This document shows positions 47,814 through 57,007 of a stretch of 64,000 bases of DNA, in pieces (within the stretch, counting starts at the first letter, position 1; each line of letters opens with the position of its first letter). The position numbers and the translations under genes were made by a program. The DNA is taken from contig CAVXJD010000004.1 in assembly GCA_963762085.1 (NCBI GenBank), forward strand, positions 1-64,000, given 5' to 3'. The notes under the pieces were generated by a model, which searched no databases, had not been told where the DNA came from, and saw nothing but the letters and a program-made list of their open reading frames with translations. This DNA comes from DASQGA01 sp963762085 (GTDB lineage: Bacteria; Actinomycetota; Thermoleophilia; Gaiellales; Gaiellaceae).

Positions 47814-50138
47814 ATGGCGACCGAAACGAGAGGACCCACCGATTCAATGAGCAAGCTTCTTCTGATCCCCCTGGAAGACACCGTCGTCTTCCCGAACATG
47901 AGCCTCACCCTGACGATCGACACGGGGGACGAGGACAAGGTCGTGCTCGTCCCGAGACACGAGGGTGACTACGCGAGCGTCGGCACCGTCGTCGAGGTGA
48001 CCGACAAGGTCCGGCTGCCCGGCGGCGTCCAGGCGGTCAACCTGAACGGGCTTCACCGTGCCGTGATCGGCGCGGCCGAGAGCGATGCCTCCGGCCAGCT
48101 CCGCGCGGCGGTCGACGAGTGTCCTGACGACAACCCCGCACCGACCGTGACGCGCGAGCTCGAGCGCGAGTACCGCGCAGTCGTGGAAGAGATTCTGGAA
48201 GTCCGCGGAGCCGACGAGCGGATCTCCGCCTTTGTACGTTCGATCTCCGAGGCCGGCGCTCTCGGCGACACCGCCGGTTACTCGCCCGAGCTCTCCTTCG
48301 AGCAGAAGGTCAAGCTGCTCGAGGCCGTCGACGTCGTCGAGCGCCTGAAGCTTGCGGTCGAATACCAGCGAGAGGTGCTCGCCCAGCTCCAGGTCCGCAA
48401 ACGCATCCGCGAAGACGTCGAATCGGGGGCGCAGAAGCAGCAGCGCGATTACTTCCTCCGCCGCCAGATGGACTCGATCCGGAAGGAGCTCGGCGAGGAC
48501 GAGGGCTCGATCGTCGAGGAGTACCGGGAGAAGATCGCTGCAGCCGGCATGCCCGAAGAGGTGCAGAAGCAGGCGGAGAAGGAGCTAGATCGGCTCGAGC
48601 GGATGGGTGAGTCGACGGGCGAGTCCTCGATGATCCGCACCTACCTCGACTGGCTGATCGCCGTGCCCTGGTCGAAGCGCTCCGAAGACGTGCTCGACCC
48701 GGTGAACGCGCGCGAGATCCTCGATAAGGATCACGCAGGTCTCGAGGACGTGAAGGATCGGATCGTCGAGTACCTGGCCGTCCGGAAGCTTCGGCAGGAG
48801 CGCGGAATCGAGGAGGACAAGCGCTCCGGCGCGATCCTGACGCTCATCGGCCCGCCCGGGACAGGCAAGACGTCCATCGGCGAATCGATCGCGCGCGCAC
48901 TCGGTCGCGAGTTCGTTCGGATGTCGCTGGGCGGCGTGCGCGACGAGGCTGAAATCCGTGGACACCGCCGCACGTACATCGGCGCGCTCCCGGGACGCCT
49001 GGTCCGCGCCCTCCGTGACGCGGAGACCATGAACCCAGTGATCATGCTCGACGAGGTCGACAAGGTCGGCGCCGACTGGCGTGGAGATCCCTCGTCGGCT
49101 CTCCTCGAGGTGCTCGATCCCGCGCAGAACCACTCATTCCGCGACCACTACCTCGATGTCGAGCTCGACCTCTCGCAGGTCTTCTTCATCGCTACGGCCA
49201 ACGTGGCCGACACGATTCCGGGCCCGCTCCTCGACCGCATGGAGGTCATTCGCTTCGACGGCTACACGGTCGACGAGAAGGTCGCGATCGCTCGCGGCTA
49301 TCTCTGGCCCCGGCAGGTGGAGCGAAACGGGCTTTTGGCCGACGAGGTCGAGATCCACGATGCCGTCATCGAGACGGTGATCACCGAGTACACACGCGAG
49401 GCGGGCGTTCGCCAGCTCGAGCGTGAGCTGGGGACGATCCTCAGAAAGACCGCAACGCGCGTCGTCTCGAAGGAGATCGAAGTGCCGGTGGGCGTCGACC
49501 TCGAGATCGTCCGCGACGCGCTCGGCCGGCAGAAGTTCTTCCAGGAGGCTGCAGAGCGAACAGCCGTCCCCGGTGTCGCAACAGGGCTGGCCGTCACGGG
49601 CACGGGCGGCGACGTTCTCTTCGTCGAGGCCACCACCATGGAGGGAACCAGCGACGGCCTGATCCTCACCGGCCAGCTTGGCGACGTCATGAAGGAGTCC
49701 GCGCGCATCGCACTCTCATATGTGCGGGCGCACACGGAGGAGCTCGGCATCGATCCGCAGGAGTTCACGGATCACTCCTTCCATGTCCACGTTCCGGCCG
49801 GAGCGATTCCCAAGGACGGGCCCAGCGCCGGTATCACGATGGCAACCGCGCTCGCCTCGCTCCTGACGCGACGGCCTGTGAAGCACACGGTCGGCATGAC
49901 CGGGGAGGTCACGCTGCAAGGTCGCGTGCTTCCGATCGGCGGCCTGAAGCAGAAGGTCCTGGCCGCGCACGCTGCAGGGCTCACGGACGTGATCCTGCCG
50001 GAGCGAAATCGGCCGGACCTGGACGACGTGCCAGAGACCGTTCGCGAGCAGATGAGCTTTCATCCTGTGATGACGCTGGCGGAGGTGCTCGACCTCGCGC
50101 TCGAGCCGGTTCGCTCCCAGGATGCCGCGCTGTCGTAG
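47814..50138 (+). CDS. lon: ATP-dependent protease La (Lon)
   Basis: Degrades misfolded and regulatory proteins. The 774-aa protein has the N-terminal LON domain (LLLIPLEDTVVFPNMSLTL), a coiled helical region, an AAA+ module with Walker A GPPGTGKTSIGES and Walker B VIMLDEVDK. The C-terminal protease domain has catalytic Ser in PKDGPSAGITMATAL and Lys in LPIGGLKQKVLAAH. An alternative start is ATG 47847. The reported ATG 47814 lies just after a -10 box inside an operator-like dyad. The last 17 bp overlap the HxlR gene. Confidence 0.97.
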   Translation: MATETRGPTDSMSKLLLIPLEDTVVFPNMSLTLTIDTGDEDKVVLVPRHEGDYASVGTVVEVTDKVRLPGGVQAVNLNGLHRAVIGAAESDASGQLRAAVDECPDDNPAPTVTRELEREYRAVVEEILEVRGADERISAFVRSISEAGALGDTAGYSPELSFEQKVKLLEAVDVVERLKLAVEYQREVLAQLQVRKRIREDVESGAQKQQRDYFLRRQMDSIRKELGEDEGSIVEEYREKIAAAGMPEEVQKQAEKELDRLERMGESTGESSMIRTYLDWLIAVPWSKRSEDVLDPVNAREILDKDHAGLEDVKDRIVEYLAVRKLRQERGIEEDKRSGAILTLIGPPGTGKTSIGESIARALGREFVRMSLGGVRDEAEIRGHRRTYIGALPGRLVRALRDAETMNPVIMLDEVDKVGADWRGDPSSALLEVLDPAQNHSFRDHYLDVELDLSQVFFIATANVADTIPGPLLDRMEVIRFDGYTVDEKVAIARGYLWPRQVERNGLLADEVEIHDAVIETVITEYTREAGVRQLERELGTILRKTATRVVSKEIEVPVGVDLEIVRDALGRQKFFQEAAERTAVPGVATGLAVTGTGGDVLFVEATTMEGTSDGLILTGQLGDVMKESARIALSYVRAHTEELGIDPQEFTDHSFHVHVPAGAIPKDGPSAGITMATALASLLTRRPVKHTVGMTGEVTLQGRVLPIGGLKQKVLAAHAAGLTDVILPERNRPDLDDVPETVREQMSFHPVMTLAEVLDLALEPVRSQDAALS

Positions 50139-50442
50139 TTGCCAGCCCGTGCCCGAGGAGATTCGCCAGGCGGCGGATCTCCTGGGCCGGCGCTGGCTTC
50201 TGTCGATCCTCTACGCGGCGCACACGGGCGCAGTTCGGTACAACGAGTTCCTTCAGGCAGTGGGAAGGATCCCGCCACGAACGCTTGCGATTCGCCTGGT
50301 CGAGCTCGAGGAGGCGGGAATCTTCGAGCGCCGCGTGCTGGCCTCGCGGCCTCCCACGGTGGAGTATCGGTTGACGCCTGCAGGTGAGCGGCTGAGCGTT
50401 GTTGTAGATGCCCTCCGGCGGATCGCCGGGCCGGCGGCGTAG
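50122..50442 (+). CDS. HxlR-family winged-helix transcriptional regulator
   Basis: A 106-aa protein with the HxlR pattern: CQPVPEEIRQAADLLGRRWL, YNEFLQAVGRIPPRTLAIRL (recognition helix) and VEYRLTPAGERLSVVVDAL. The start Cys residues (PRCRSCQP) could sense redox or metals, as in some members. ATG 50122 lies within the end of lon, so it is probably translated from the lon mRNA. Whether it controls lon or uvrA is unknown. Confidence 0.88.
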   Translation: MPRCRSCQPVPEEIRQAADLLGRRWLLSILYAAHTGAVRYNEFLQAVGRIPPRTLAIRLVELEEAGIFERRVLASRPPTVEYRLTPAGERLSVVVDALRRIAGPAA

Positions 50443-50450
50443 GCCTTGGG

Positions 50451-50464
50451 CGAACACGTGTTCG
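50451..50464. promoter_or_regulatory. uvrA: LexA-type SOS box before uvrA
   Basis: CGAACACGTGTTCG is a perfect 14-bp palindrome fitting the Gram-positive LexA box CGAAC-N4-GTTCG. It lies 14 bp before the TAGACT -10 box, covering the -35 region of uvrA, where LexA would block RNA polymerase. lexA itself is not in the window. Confidence 0.75.
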
Positions 50465-50478
50465 TCCGACCCCGAAGC

Positions 50479-50484
50479 TAGACT
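50479..50484 (+). promoter_or_regulatory. uvrA: -10 element TAGACT for uvrA
   Basis: TAGACT lies 9 bases before the uvrA ATG at 50494, giving an almost leaderless mRNA. The LexA-type palindrome is just upstream. Confidence 0.6.
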
Positions 50485-50493
50485 GACCTCTAT

Positions 50494-53331
50494 ATGGCCG
50501 CCGAAGAGCTCGTCGTCCACGGCGCCCGCGAGCACAACCTCAAGGACATCACCGTCCATCTGCCGCGGAACGCGCTCATTTGCGTGACCGGACTCTCCGG
50601 CTCCGGCAAATCCTCCCTTGCCTTCGACACGATCTACGCCGAAGGCCAGCGCCGATACGTCGAGTCGCTCTCGGCCTACGCCCGCCAGTTCCTGCAGATG
50701 ATGGAGAAGCCCGACGTCGATTCGATCGACGGCCTCTCGCCGGCGATCTCGATCGACCAGAAGACCACCTCCCGGAACCCGCGCTCGACCGTCGGCACGG
50801 TGACGGAGATCTACGACTACCTGCGGCTTCTCTACGCTCGCGTGGGCCGGCCCCACTGTCCGATCTGCGGCCGCCCGATCGCAGGGCAAAACGTCCAGGC
50901 CATCGTCGATCAGGTTCTCCGCCTGCCGGAGGGGACGAAGTTCACCGTGAACGCTCCGGTCGTCCGGGACCGGAAGGGCGAGTACAAGGACCTCCTCGAG
51001 CACCTCAGGAACGAGGGCTTCACGCGGGTCAAGGTCGACGGCGAGCAGAGGCTCCTCGACGAGGAGATCGAGCTCGACAAGAAGTTCAAGCACACGATCG
51101 AGGTGGTCGTGGACCGGCTCGCAATCAAGCCGGATCTGCGCCACCGCCTCACGGACTCGGTCGAGACCGCGCTCGCGCTGGCCGACCGGCTTGTAGCCAT
51201 CGACATCGTCGACGGCGACACGATGACCTTCTCGGAGCGCTTCGCCTGTCCCGAGCACGGGGTTGGGCTCCCGGAGCTCCAGCCGCGCATCTTCAGCTTC
51301 AACTCTCCGCACGGGGCCTGCCCGCGCTGCATGGGCCTCGGCTCGCAGCAGCGCATCGACCCGGACCTGCTCGTGCCGGATCCGACCGTGTCGATCGGCG
51401 AAGGCGCGCTCGTTCCCTGGTCCGTCGGCAGCTCGAGCTACTACGAGTCGGTGATCCAGGCGATCGGCGACCGCTACGAGATCGACCTCGACCGGCCCTG
51501 GAACGAGCTGTCGGAAGACGAGCAGAGCCTCTTTCTCTTCGGCACGGGCGAGGACAAGATCTATGTCCAGTACCGGAACCGGATGGGCCGCCGGCGCTCG
51601 TACATGACCCGCTTCGAGGGGATCGTGACGAACCTCGAGCGGCGGTACCGCGAGACGGACTCGTCGCAGCAGCGCGAGCGCATCGAGGAGTACATGAGCT
51701 TCCGCCCTTGCCCGGAATGCAAGGGCGCCCGCCTCAAGCCCGAGGTGCTTGCGGTCACCGTTGGCGACAAGGCGATCAACGAGTTCTCGCGCATGTCGGT
51801 GACCCGGTCGCTCGAGTTCCTCGGCCGGCTATCGCTCTCCGAGACCGAGCAGCTGATCGGCGAACGGATCATCAAGGAGATCCGCGAGCGGCTCACGTTC
51901 CTGGACAACGTCGGGGTCGGCTACCTGCAGCTCGATCGCGCGTCCGCGACCCTCTCCGGCGGGGAGGCGCAGCGTCTACGGCTCGCGACGCAGATTGGCT
52001 CGCAGCTGGTCGGGGTCCTCTACATCCTCGACGAGCCGTCGATCGGGCTCCACCAGCGGGACAACGACAAGTTGATTACGACGCTCGAGCGCCTCCGCGA
52101 CCTGGGAAACACCGTTATGGTCGTCGAGCACGACGAGCAGATGATGCGCTCGTCCGACCATGTCGTGGACATGGGCCCGGGTGCAGGCGAGCACGGCGGG
52201 CACGTCATTGCCGAGGGAACGGCCGCGGACATCGAGCGAAGCCGGAAGTCGATCACGGGCCAGTTCCTGTCCGGCAAGAGAACGATTGCAGTGCCGGAGC
52301 GGCGCACCGAAGACCTCGGATCGTTCTTCATCCGCGGGGCGAGCATGCACAACCTGAAGGGGATCGACGTCGAGTTCCCGGTGGGGAAGTTCATCTGCGT
52401 CACGGGTGTCTCGGGATCCGGCAAGTCGACGCTCGTGAACGAGATCGTCTACAAGGCGCTCGCAAACAGGCTCCACCGGCTGCGCGTCAAGCCTGGAGAT
52501 CACATTGCCTGCGACGGGATCGAGTGCTTCGACAAGGTGATCGACATCGACCAGTCGCCGATCGGCCGTACGCCGCGCTCCAACCCGGCCACGTACACCA
52601 AGCTCTTCGACCACATCCGCGAGCTCTATTCGCAGACACCGGACGCAAAGGTGCGCGGCTACAAGCCGGGGCGTTTCTCGTTCAACGTCCGCGGGGGCCG
52701 CTGTGAGACCTGCAAGGGCGACGGCACGATCAAGATCGAGATGCATTTCCTGCCGGATGTCTACGTCCCGTGCGAGACGTGCAAGGGCAAGCGCTACAAC
52801 CGTGAGACGCTCGAGGTTCGGTTCAAGGGCAAGTCGATCGCGGACGTCCTCGAGATGTCGATCGAGGAGGCACTCGCCTTCTTCGCCAAGATCCCGAAGA
52901 TCCGTCGGCGGCTTCAGACCCTGCACGACGTCGGCCTCGATTACGTGAAGCTCGGCCAGCCTGCGACCACGCTCTCGGGTGGCGAGGCACAGCGGGTGAA
53001 GCTTTCGGCGGAACTCTCGAAGGTAGCGACCGGAAAGACGCTTTACATCCTCGACGAGCCGACCACCGGCCTGCATTTCGCGGATATCGAGAAGCTGCTC
53101 GACGTCCTCCAGCGGCTCGTCGATGCCGGCAACACCGTGCTCGTGATCGAACACAACCTCGACGTGATCAAGCAGGCGGACTGGATCGTCGATCTCGGCC
53201 CGGAGGGCGGTGAGGCCGGTGGCGAGCTGATCGCGACCGGCACCCCGGAGCAGGTCGCCGAGGTCGACGGCAGCTTCACCGGCCAGTTCCTGCGTGCGGT
53301 GCTACCGAGCGCCGCCGCCGCGGCTGCCTGA
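50494..53331 (+). CDS. uvrA: excinuclease ABC subunit A
   Basis: Dimeric ABC-type ATPase that finds bulky DNA damage and loads UvrB. The 945-aa length is standard. Two ATPase modules are seen (Walker A GLSGSGKSSLAFDTI and GVSGSGKSTLVNEIV; signatures LSGGEAQRLRLATQI and LSGGEAQRVKLSAEL). Zinc Cys motifs CPICGRPI, CPECKGAR and CETCKGDG with CETCKGKR are present. An SOS box and a -10 element lie upstream. Confidence 0.98.
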   Translation: MAAEELVVHGAREHNLKDITVHLPRNALICVTGLSGSGKSSLAFDTIYAEGQRRYVESLSAYARQFLQMMEKPDVDSIDGLSPAISIDQKTTSRNPRSTVGTVTEIYDYLRLLYARVGRPHCPICGRPIAGQNVQAIVDQVLRLPEGTKFTVNAPVVRDRKGEYKDLLEHLRNEGFTRVKVDGEQRLLDEEIELDKKFKHTIEVVVDRLAIKPDLRHRLTDSVETALALADRLVAIDIVDGDTMTFSERFACPEHGVGLPELQPRIFSFNSPHGACPRCMGLGSQQRIDPDLLVPDPTVSIGEGALVPWSVGSSSYYESVIQAIGDRYEIDLDRPWNELSEDEQSLFLFGTGEDKIYVQYRNRMGRRRSYMTRFEGIVTNLERRYRETDSSQQRERIEEYMSFRPCPECKGARLKPEVLAVTVGDKAINEFSRMSVTRSLEFLGRLSLSETEQLIGERIIKEIRERLTFLDNVGVGYLQLDRASATLSGGEAQRLRLATQIGSQLVGVLYILDEPSIGLHQRDNDKLITTLERLRDLGNTVMVVEHDEQMMRSSDHVVDMGPGAGEHGGHVIAEGTAADIERSRKSITGQFLSGKRTIAVPERRTEDLGSFFIRGASMHNLKGIDVEFPVGKFICVTGVSGSGKSTLVNEIVYKALANRLHRLRVKPGDHIACDGIECFDKVIDIDQSPIGRTPRSNPATYTKLFDHIRELYSQTPDAKVRGYKPGRFSFNVRGGRCETCKGDGTIKIEMHFLPDVYVPCETCKGKRYNRETLEVRFKGKSIADVLEMSIEEALAFFAKIPKIRRRLQTLHDVGLDYVKLGQPATTLSGGEAQRVKLSAELSKVATGKTLYILDEPTTGLHFADIEKLLDVLQRLVDAGNTVLVIEHNLDVIKQADWIVDLGPEGGEAGGELIATGTPEQVAEVDGSFTGQFLRAVLPSAAAAAA

Positions 53332-53353
53332 CGTCTCCGCGCCTCCTCGCGGA

Positions 53354-53359
53354 TACGCT
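53354..53359 (+). promoter_or_regulatory. -10 element TACGCT, six bases before the ATG at 53366
   Basis: TACGCT-N6-ATG supports a separate leaderless transcript for the Yip1-like gene and fixes its start. Confidence 0.5.
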
Positions 53360-53365
53360 GGCTGC

Positions 53366-54010
53366 ATGGACGCCGAGCTTTCCGCAAGCACCCCCGAGCG
53401 GGACTGGTGGCTCCGCGTCCTGGCCGTGTTCCAGGCGCCTCGCACCGTCTTCGCCGGGCTTCGGGACGACTCCGACGAGCAGGCAACCGCGCGACAGGAG
53501 CCCGTCATGGCCCTCGTCATCCTCGCCGGGATGGGCGCGATTCTCGTCACGAACGCGACGGGGAGTCTGCTCGACAACCCGGAGGTCGACCGGCTCCTGG
53601 TGCTCGTGCTCGTCTTCCTCGCCGGCGCGCTTTACGGTGCCGCGGGCTACTGGATCGGCGGCGGCGCCCTCTACCTGGGCGTCAAGGCCGCGGGTGGAGA
53701 CGAGACCTACCGGCGCGCGCGCCATCTCCTGGCTTTCGCGGCGGGCCCGATCGCCCTCTCTCTCCTGGTCCTCTGGCCCCTCCAGATCGCGATCTACGGG
53801 AGCGACCTCTTCCGCTCCGGCGGCGGCGACGAGGGGGCAGGCGCCTCGATCTTCCTGGCGCTCGAGATCGCGTTCTTCGCGTGGGCCCTCGTCCTCATCG
53901 TCTACGGGATCCGGGTCGTCCACGCATGGCCCCTCGTCCGCTCCCTCGGAGCGCTTGTGCTTGCCGCTCTTGCACTCGTCGCACTCGGGATCGTCCCCTC
54001 GCTGATCTAG
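53366..54010 (+). CDS. Yip1-domain membrane protein
   Basis: A 214-aa protein with about five membrane helices after a soluble N-terminus. The opening DWWLRVLAVFQAPRTVFAGL and the internal GGGALYLGVKAAGGDETYRRARHLLAFAAGP are the pattern of bacterial Yip1 (PF04893) proteins. Function is unknown. It is convergent with panB and shares a hairpin terminator with it. Confidence 0.8.
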   Translation: MDAELSASTPERDWWLRVLAVFQAPRTVFAGLRDDSDEQATARQEPVMALVILAGMGAILVTNATGSLLDNPEVDRLLVLVLVFLAGALYGAAGYWIGGGALYLGVKAAGGDETYRRARHLLAFAAGPIALSLLVLWPLQIAIYGSDLFRSGGGDEGAGASIFLALEIAFFAWALVLIVYGIRVVHAWPLVRSLGALVLAALALVALGIVPSLI

Positions 54011-54068
54011 GAGGGATTGGTGGAACGTCGCTCGACGGCTCCGCGCCTGCGTTTCGCCAAGCCCTCCT
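54009..54068. terminator. bidirectional hairpin between the Yip1-like gene and panB
   Basis: AGGAGGGATTGG (54009-54020) pairs with CCAAGCCCTCCT (54057-54068) except for one position. The hairpin lies exactly between the two convergent stops and overlaps the Yip1-gene TAG. U-tracts are lacking on both strands. Confidence 0.55.
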
Positions 54069-54069
54069 G

Positions 54070-54945
54070 CTAGTTCTTCAGCACCCCAACCTCGGCCTCG
54101 AAGCGCGCAAGCTCTTCCTCAGGGATCGAATAGGTGTGCTCCTCGCCGGGGAAGGCGCCGGAGCGAACGTCGCCGACGAAGCGCTCGAGGGCGGCGCGGA
54201 TCTGGGGCGCGATCTCGGCGTAGCGTTTGGCGAATCGTGGTGAGCGTCCCTCGTAGAGGCCGAGGAGGTCATGCCACACGAGAACCTGGCCGTCGCAGCC
54301 GCGGCCTGCGCCGATGCCGATGGTCGGAATGCGGAGCGCCTTCGTGATCCGGGCTGCGACGGGCTCCGGGACAGCTTCCAGCACCAGTGCGGAAGCACCG
54401 GCCGCCTCCAGCGCGAGAGCGTCGTCGTAGAGCCCGTGGGCCCTTGTGGCCGTCCTGCCCTGTGCCTTGAACCCACCGAGCTTGGTGGCCGACTGGGGCG
54501 TGAGGCCCAGGTGCCCGAGCACCGGGATTCCGGCCGCTGAGATCGCCTGGAGCCGCGAGAGGCTCGGTCCCGCACCCTCGAGCTTGACGAGGTCGGCGCC
54601 GCCCTCCTTCAGCATGCGGACCGAGGTCTCGACGGCCTGTCCGTCGGACACCTCGTAGGAGCCAAAGGGGAGGTCGCCCACGACCAGAGGTCGTGAGGCT
54701 CCCCGGGAGACCCACCGGGTCAAGAGGAGCATCTCCTCGAGCGTCGCCGGGACCGTGGCGTCGTAGCCCATGACGACCATCGCGGCGGTGTCTCCGACCA
54801 GGACGAGGTCGACGCCGGCCGCATCGACGAGGCGTCCGCTGGGATAGTCGTACGCGGTCACCATCACGATCGGGTCTCCGCGCTGCTTCATCTCGCTAAG
54901 CTCGGTGAGCGGGAGCTTTCCGGCGGTGGGTGGTCGGCTACTCAT
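54070..54945 (-). CDS. panB: 3-methyl-2-oxobutanoate hydroxymethyltransferase
   Basis: First step of pantothenate synthesis: adds a hydroxymethyl group from methylene-THF to 2-oxoisovalerate, giving ketopantoate. The 291-aa barrel has VTAYDYPSGRLVDAAGVDLVLVG with the Mg-binding Asp, LPFGSYEVSDGQAV, VKLEGAG, HLGLTPQSATKLGGFKAQGR and TIGIGAGRGCDGQVLVWHD. It starts inside the end of panC (8-bp overlap), so it is the last gene of the minus-strand pantothenate operon. Confidence 0.96.
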   Translation of the reverse strand: MSSRPPTAGKLPLTELSEMKQRGDPIVMVTAYDYPSGRLVDAAGVDLVLVGDTAAMVVMGYDATVPATLEEMLLLTRWVSRGASRPLVVGDLPFGSYEVSDGQAVETSVRMLKEGGADLVKLEGAGPSLSRLQAISAAGIPVLGHLGLTPQSATKLGGFKAQGRTATRAHGLYDDALALEAAGASALVLEAVPEPVAARITKALRIPTIGIGAGRGCDGQVLVWHDLLGLYEGRSPRFAKRYAEIAPQIRAALERFVGDVRSGAFPGEEHTYSIPEEELARFEAEVGVLKN

Positions 54946-55753
54946 GCACTGCTCCTTCCAGAGGGACGTTGTCGATCAGCCGGACGCGTCCGACGCGGAC
55001 GGCGGCGGCGAGAATCGGCCGGGCCTCGAAGCTCGTCACTTCGACGTACTCCGGGTCGAGGAGCGGCTCCTCGGCCAGGGCCGCGCGTGCTGCGGCGACT
55101 GCGTCGTCCCCGCGGCGGTGGGCCAGCTGCGCGGAGAAGAGCGCACGGGGTAGAGCGCGGGCAGCCTGTCGCTCCTCCGCAGAGAGGCGCGCGTTCCGGG
55201 AGCTCAAGGCGAGGTTGTCCAGGTCGCGAACCGTGGGGATCACTCGAATCTCGAGCTCCAGGTTCAGGTCCCGCACGAGTCGCTCGACGATCGCAGCCTG
55301 CTGCGCGTCCTTCTCGCCGAAATAGGCCCGTTCGGGGCGAACGATGTTGAAGAGCTTCAGGCAGACCGTTGCGACGGCGCGGAAATGGCCCGGCCGCGCC
55401 GCACCCTCCAGACCGCGCGATAGCTCCTCGACCTCGACCCAGGTCTGGAAGCCCTCGGGATACATCTCCTCGACGGACGGGACGAAGAGGACGTCGGCTC
55501 CTGCAGTTTCTGCCGCCTGAGCGTCGGCCTCCAGGTCTGGCTCGTAGGCGGCGAGGTCGGCCGGGTCGTCGAACTGCGCCGGGTTTACGAAGATGCTGAC
55601 GACGACCGCGTCACATTCACGCCGTGCCGCAGCCAGGAGCTCGAGGTGCCCGCGATGCAGGGCGCCCATGGTGGGGACGAGCCCGATCCGGCCGCGGCCT
55701 CGCTCAGGCTCGAGCGTCGCGCGGAGGCCCGAGATCGTCCGCGCTCTCCTCAT
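54938..55753 (-). CDS. panC: pantothenate synthetase
   Basis: Joins pantoate and beta-alanine using ATP. The 271-aa enzyme has VPTMGALHRGHLELL (ATP-binding HxGH), FVNPAQFDDPADLAAYEPDL, YFGEKDAQQAAIVERLVRDL and SSRNARLSAEER (the KMSKS-like loop). The start ATG 55753 overlaps the stop of the DUF2520 gene (ATGA), so the operon reads DUF2520-panC-panB. panD is not in the window. Confidence 0.95.
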   Translation of the reverse strand: MRRARTISGLRATLEPERGRGRIGLVPTMGALHRGHLELLAAARRECDAVVVSIFVNPAQFDDPADLAAYEPDLEADAQAAETAGADVLFVPSVEEMYPEGFQTWVEVEELSRGLEGAARPGHFRAVATVCLKLFNIVRPERAYFGEKDAQQAAIVERLVRDLNLELEIRVIPTVRDLDNLALSSRNARLSAEERQAARALPRALFSAQLAHRRGDDAVAAARAALAEEPLLDPEYVEVTSFEARPILAAAVRVGRVRLIDNVPLEGAVHE

Positions 55754-56442
55754 GAGACGACCGCCTCCGCGGTCGCCTCGCTGAGCATGCGATAGAGCGG
55801 CTCCAGGGCCGGCCGATGCTCGCGAATCGCTTCCACGTGGCCGTCGACGGTCGTCCAGTCGCCGCGCACGTGGGGCCCGGTCGGAGCGAATCCGTTCTCG
55901 ATCGTTCGGCGCATGAGCGGCTCGAGCGCCGCCGGAGGTGCGCCGGCGGCGCTGAAGAGCTCTGCCGCTGCCGAGTGGAGCGTGACGAGGAAGCTCGCGG
56001 CCACCGTAGCGCCCGCGTGATAGAGAGGTCGGCATTCGTCTGCGAGGTCGAATGGCTCGAGCCCGAGCAGCCGGGCGAGCTCAAAGCCGGTTGCCTCGGC
56101 CTCGGAATCGGCGCCGCTGACGGCGGCCCAGGCACCGTCGAGCTGTTCCGGGCCACGCTCCAGCGTGAAGGTCTGGAGCGGGTGCAGGCTGAAGCGGCGC
56201 ACGTGCGGCGAGAGAGCTTCGAGGCGGCAGGCCCCGCTCGTGTGCGCGATCCACGGGCCGAGGGGGATTCGAGGCGCGATCTCGACGATCGCGCGGTCGG
56301 GGACACAGAGAAGCACCAGCTCTGCGTCTCCGGTCTCGAGCTCGCGGCCGGCGACACGCGTCGGAATGCGCTCCGCGAGCCTTCCGGCCACGGCCTTCCC
56401 GACGCGTCCGGCGCCGACGACACAAACGGATTCGAATTGCAC
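55750..56442 (-). CDS. Rossmann/DUF2520 oxidoreductase, candidate ketopantoate reductase (PanG type)
   Basis: A 230-aa protein with an N-terminal NAD(P)-binding fold (SVCVVGAGRVGKAVAGRLAE, LVLLCVPDRAIVEIAP, HTSGACRLEAL, RRFSLHPLQTF). The DUF2520 helical domain is C-terminal (ADECRPLYHAGATVAASFLV). It begins the pantothenate operon and overlaps panC by 4 bp. DUF2520/COG5495 proteins include, as I recall, the alternative ketopantoate reductase PanG. The missing middle step between PanB and PanC would be exactly this reaction, so the assignment is attractive. It is inferred, and classical PanE could be encoded elsewhere. The GTG 56442 start has AAGGAACTGGAG upstream and TAGACT at 56479-56484 on the minus strand. 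Confidence 0.82.
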   Translation of the reverse strand: MQFESVCVVGAGRVGKAVAGRLAERIPTRVAGRELETGDAELVLLCVPDRAIVEIAPRIPLGPWIAHTSGACRLEALSPHVRRFSLHPLQTFTLERGPEQLDGAWAAVSGADSEAEATGFELARLLGLEPFDLADECRPLYHAGATVAASFLVTLHSAAAELFSAAGAPPAALEPLMRRTIENGFAPTGPHVRGDWTTVDGHVEAIREHRPALEPLYRMLSEATAEAVVS

Positions 56443-56561
56443 TGAGGCTCCAGTTCCTTGTGGATACCGGGCACAGCGAGTCTACCCCGTCGGGGTGGCC
56501 CCGGAACGGGCCAACCCAGGTCGAACGGAACGTCAAGCGGCTGTCAGCGCCGCCGCCCGTC

Positions 56562-56972
56562 TCAGCCCTTGGCTTCGGCCTCCGGATCGAGCTTCAGTGC
56601 CACCGAGTTGATGCAGTACCGCTGCCCGGTCGGCTGCGGCCCGTCGTCGAACACGTGGCCCAGGTGCGAGCTGCAGGAAGCACACAGGACTTCGGTCCGC
56701 CGCATGAGCAAGCTCCGGTCCTCCTCGGTCTCGACAGCGTTCTCGTCGGCCGGCGCGTAGAAGCTCGGCCAGCCTGAGCCGGACTCGAACTTCTCGTCTG
56801 ACCGGAAGAGCTCAGCCTCGCACGCAGCGCACCTGAAGATCCCCTTCTCCTTCACGTCGTTGTACTCGCCGCTCCAGGGCCGCTCAGTTCCCTTCTCGCG
56901 AAGAATGTGGTACTGCTCGGGCGTCAGCTCACGGCGCCATTCCTCGTCGGTCTTCTCGACCTTGCTGGACAT
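56562..56972 (-). CDS. msrB: peptide-methionine (R)-S-oxide reductase
   Basis: Reduces methionine-R-sulfoxide in damaged proteins. The 136-aa protein has two zinc CxxC motifs (CAACEAEL, CASCSSHLGHVF), the resolving region FESGSGWPSFYAP and the catalytic Cys in RYCINSVALKLDP. The ATG at 56972 has a perfect AGGAGGTGGAG ribosome binding site; longer readings upstream are in the end of the hydrolase gene. It lies 35 bp after that gene and is probably co-transcribed with it. Confidence 0.95.
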   Translation of the reverse strand: MSSKVEKTDEEWRRELTPEQYHILREKGTERPWSGEYNDVKEKGIFRCAACEAELFRSDEKFESGSGWPSFYAPADENAVETEEDRSLLMRRTEVLCASCSSHLGHVFDDGPQPTGQRYCINSVALKLDPEAEAKG

Positions 56973-57007
56973 TCGCTCCACCTCCTGGTGGGAGACTAGC
57001 GGCGCTG

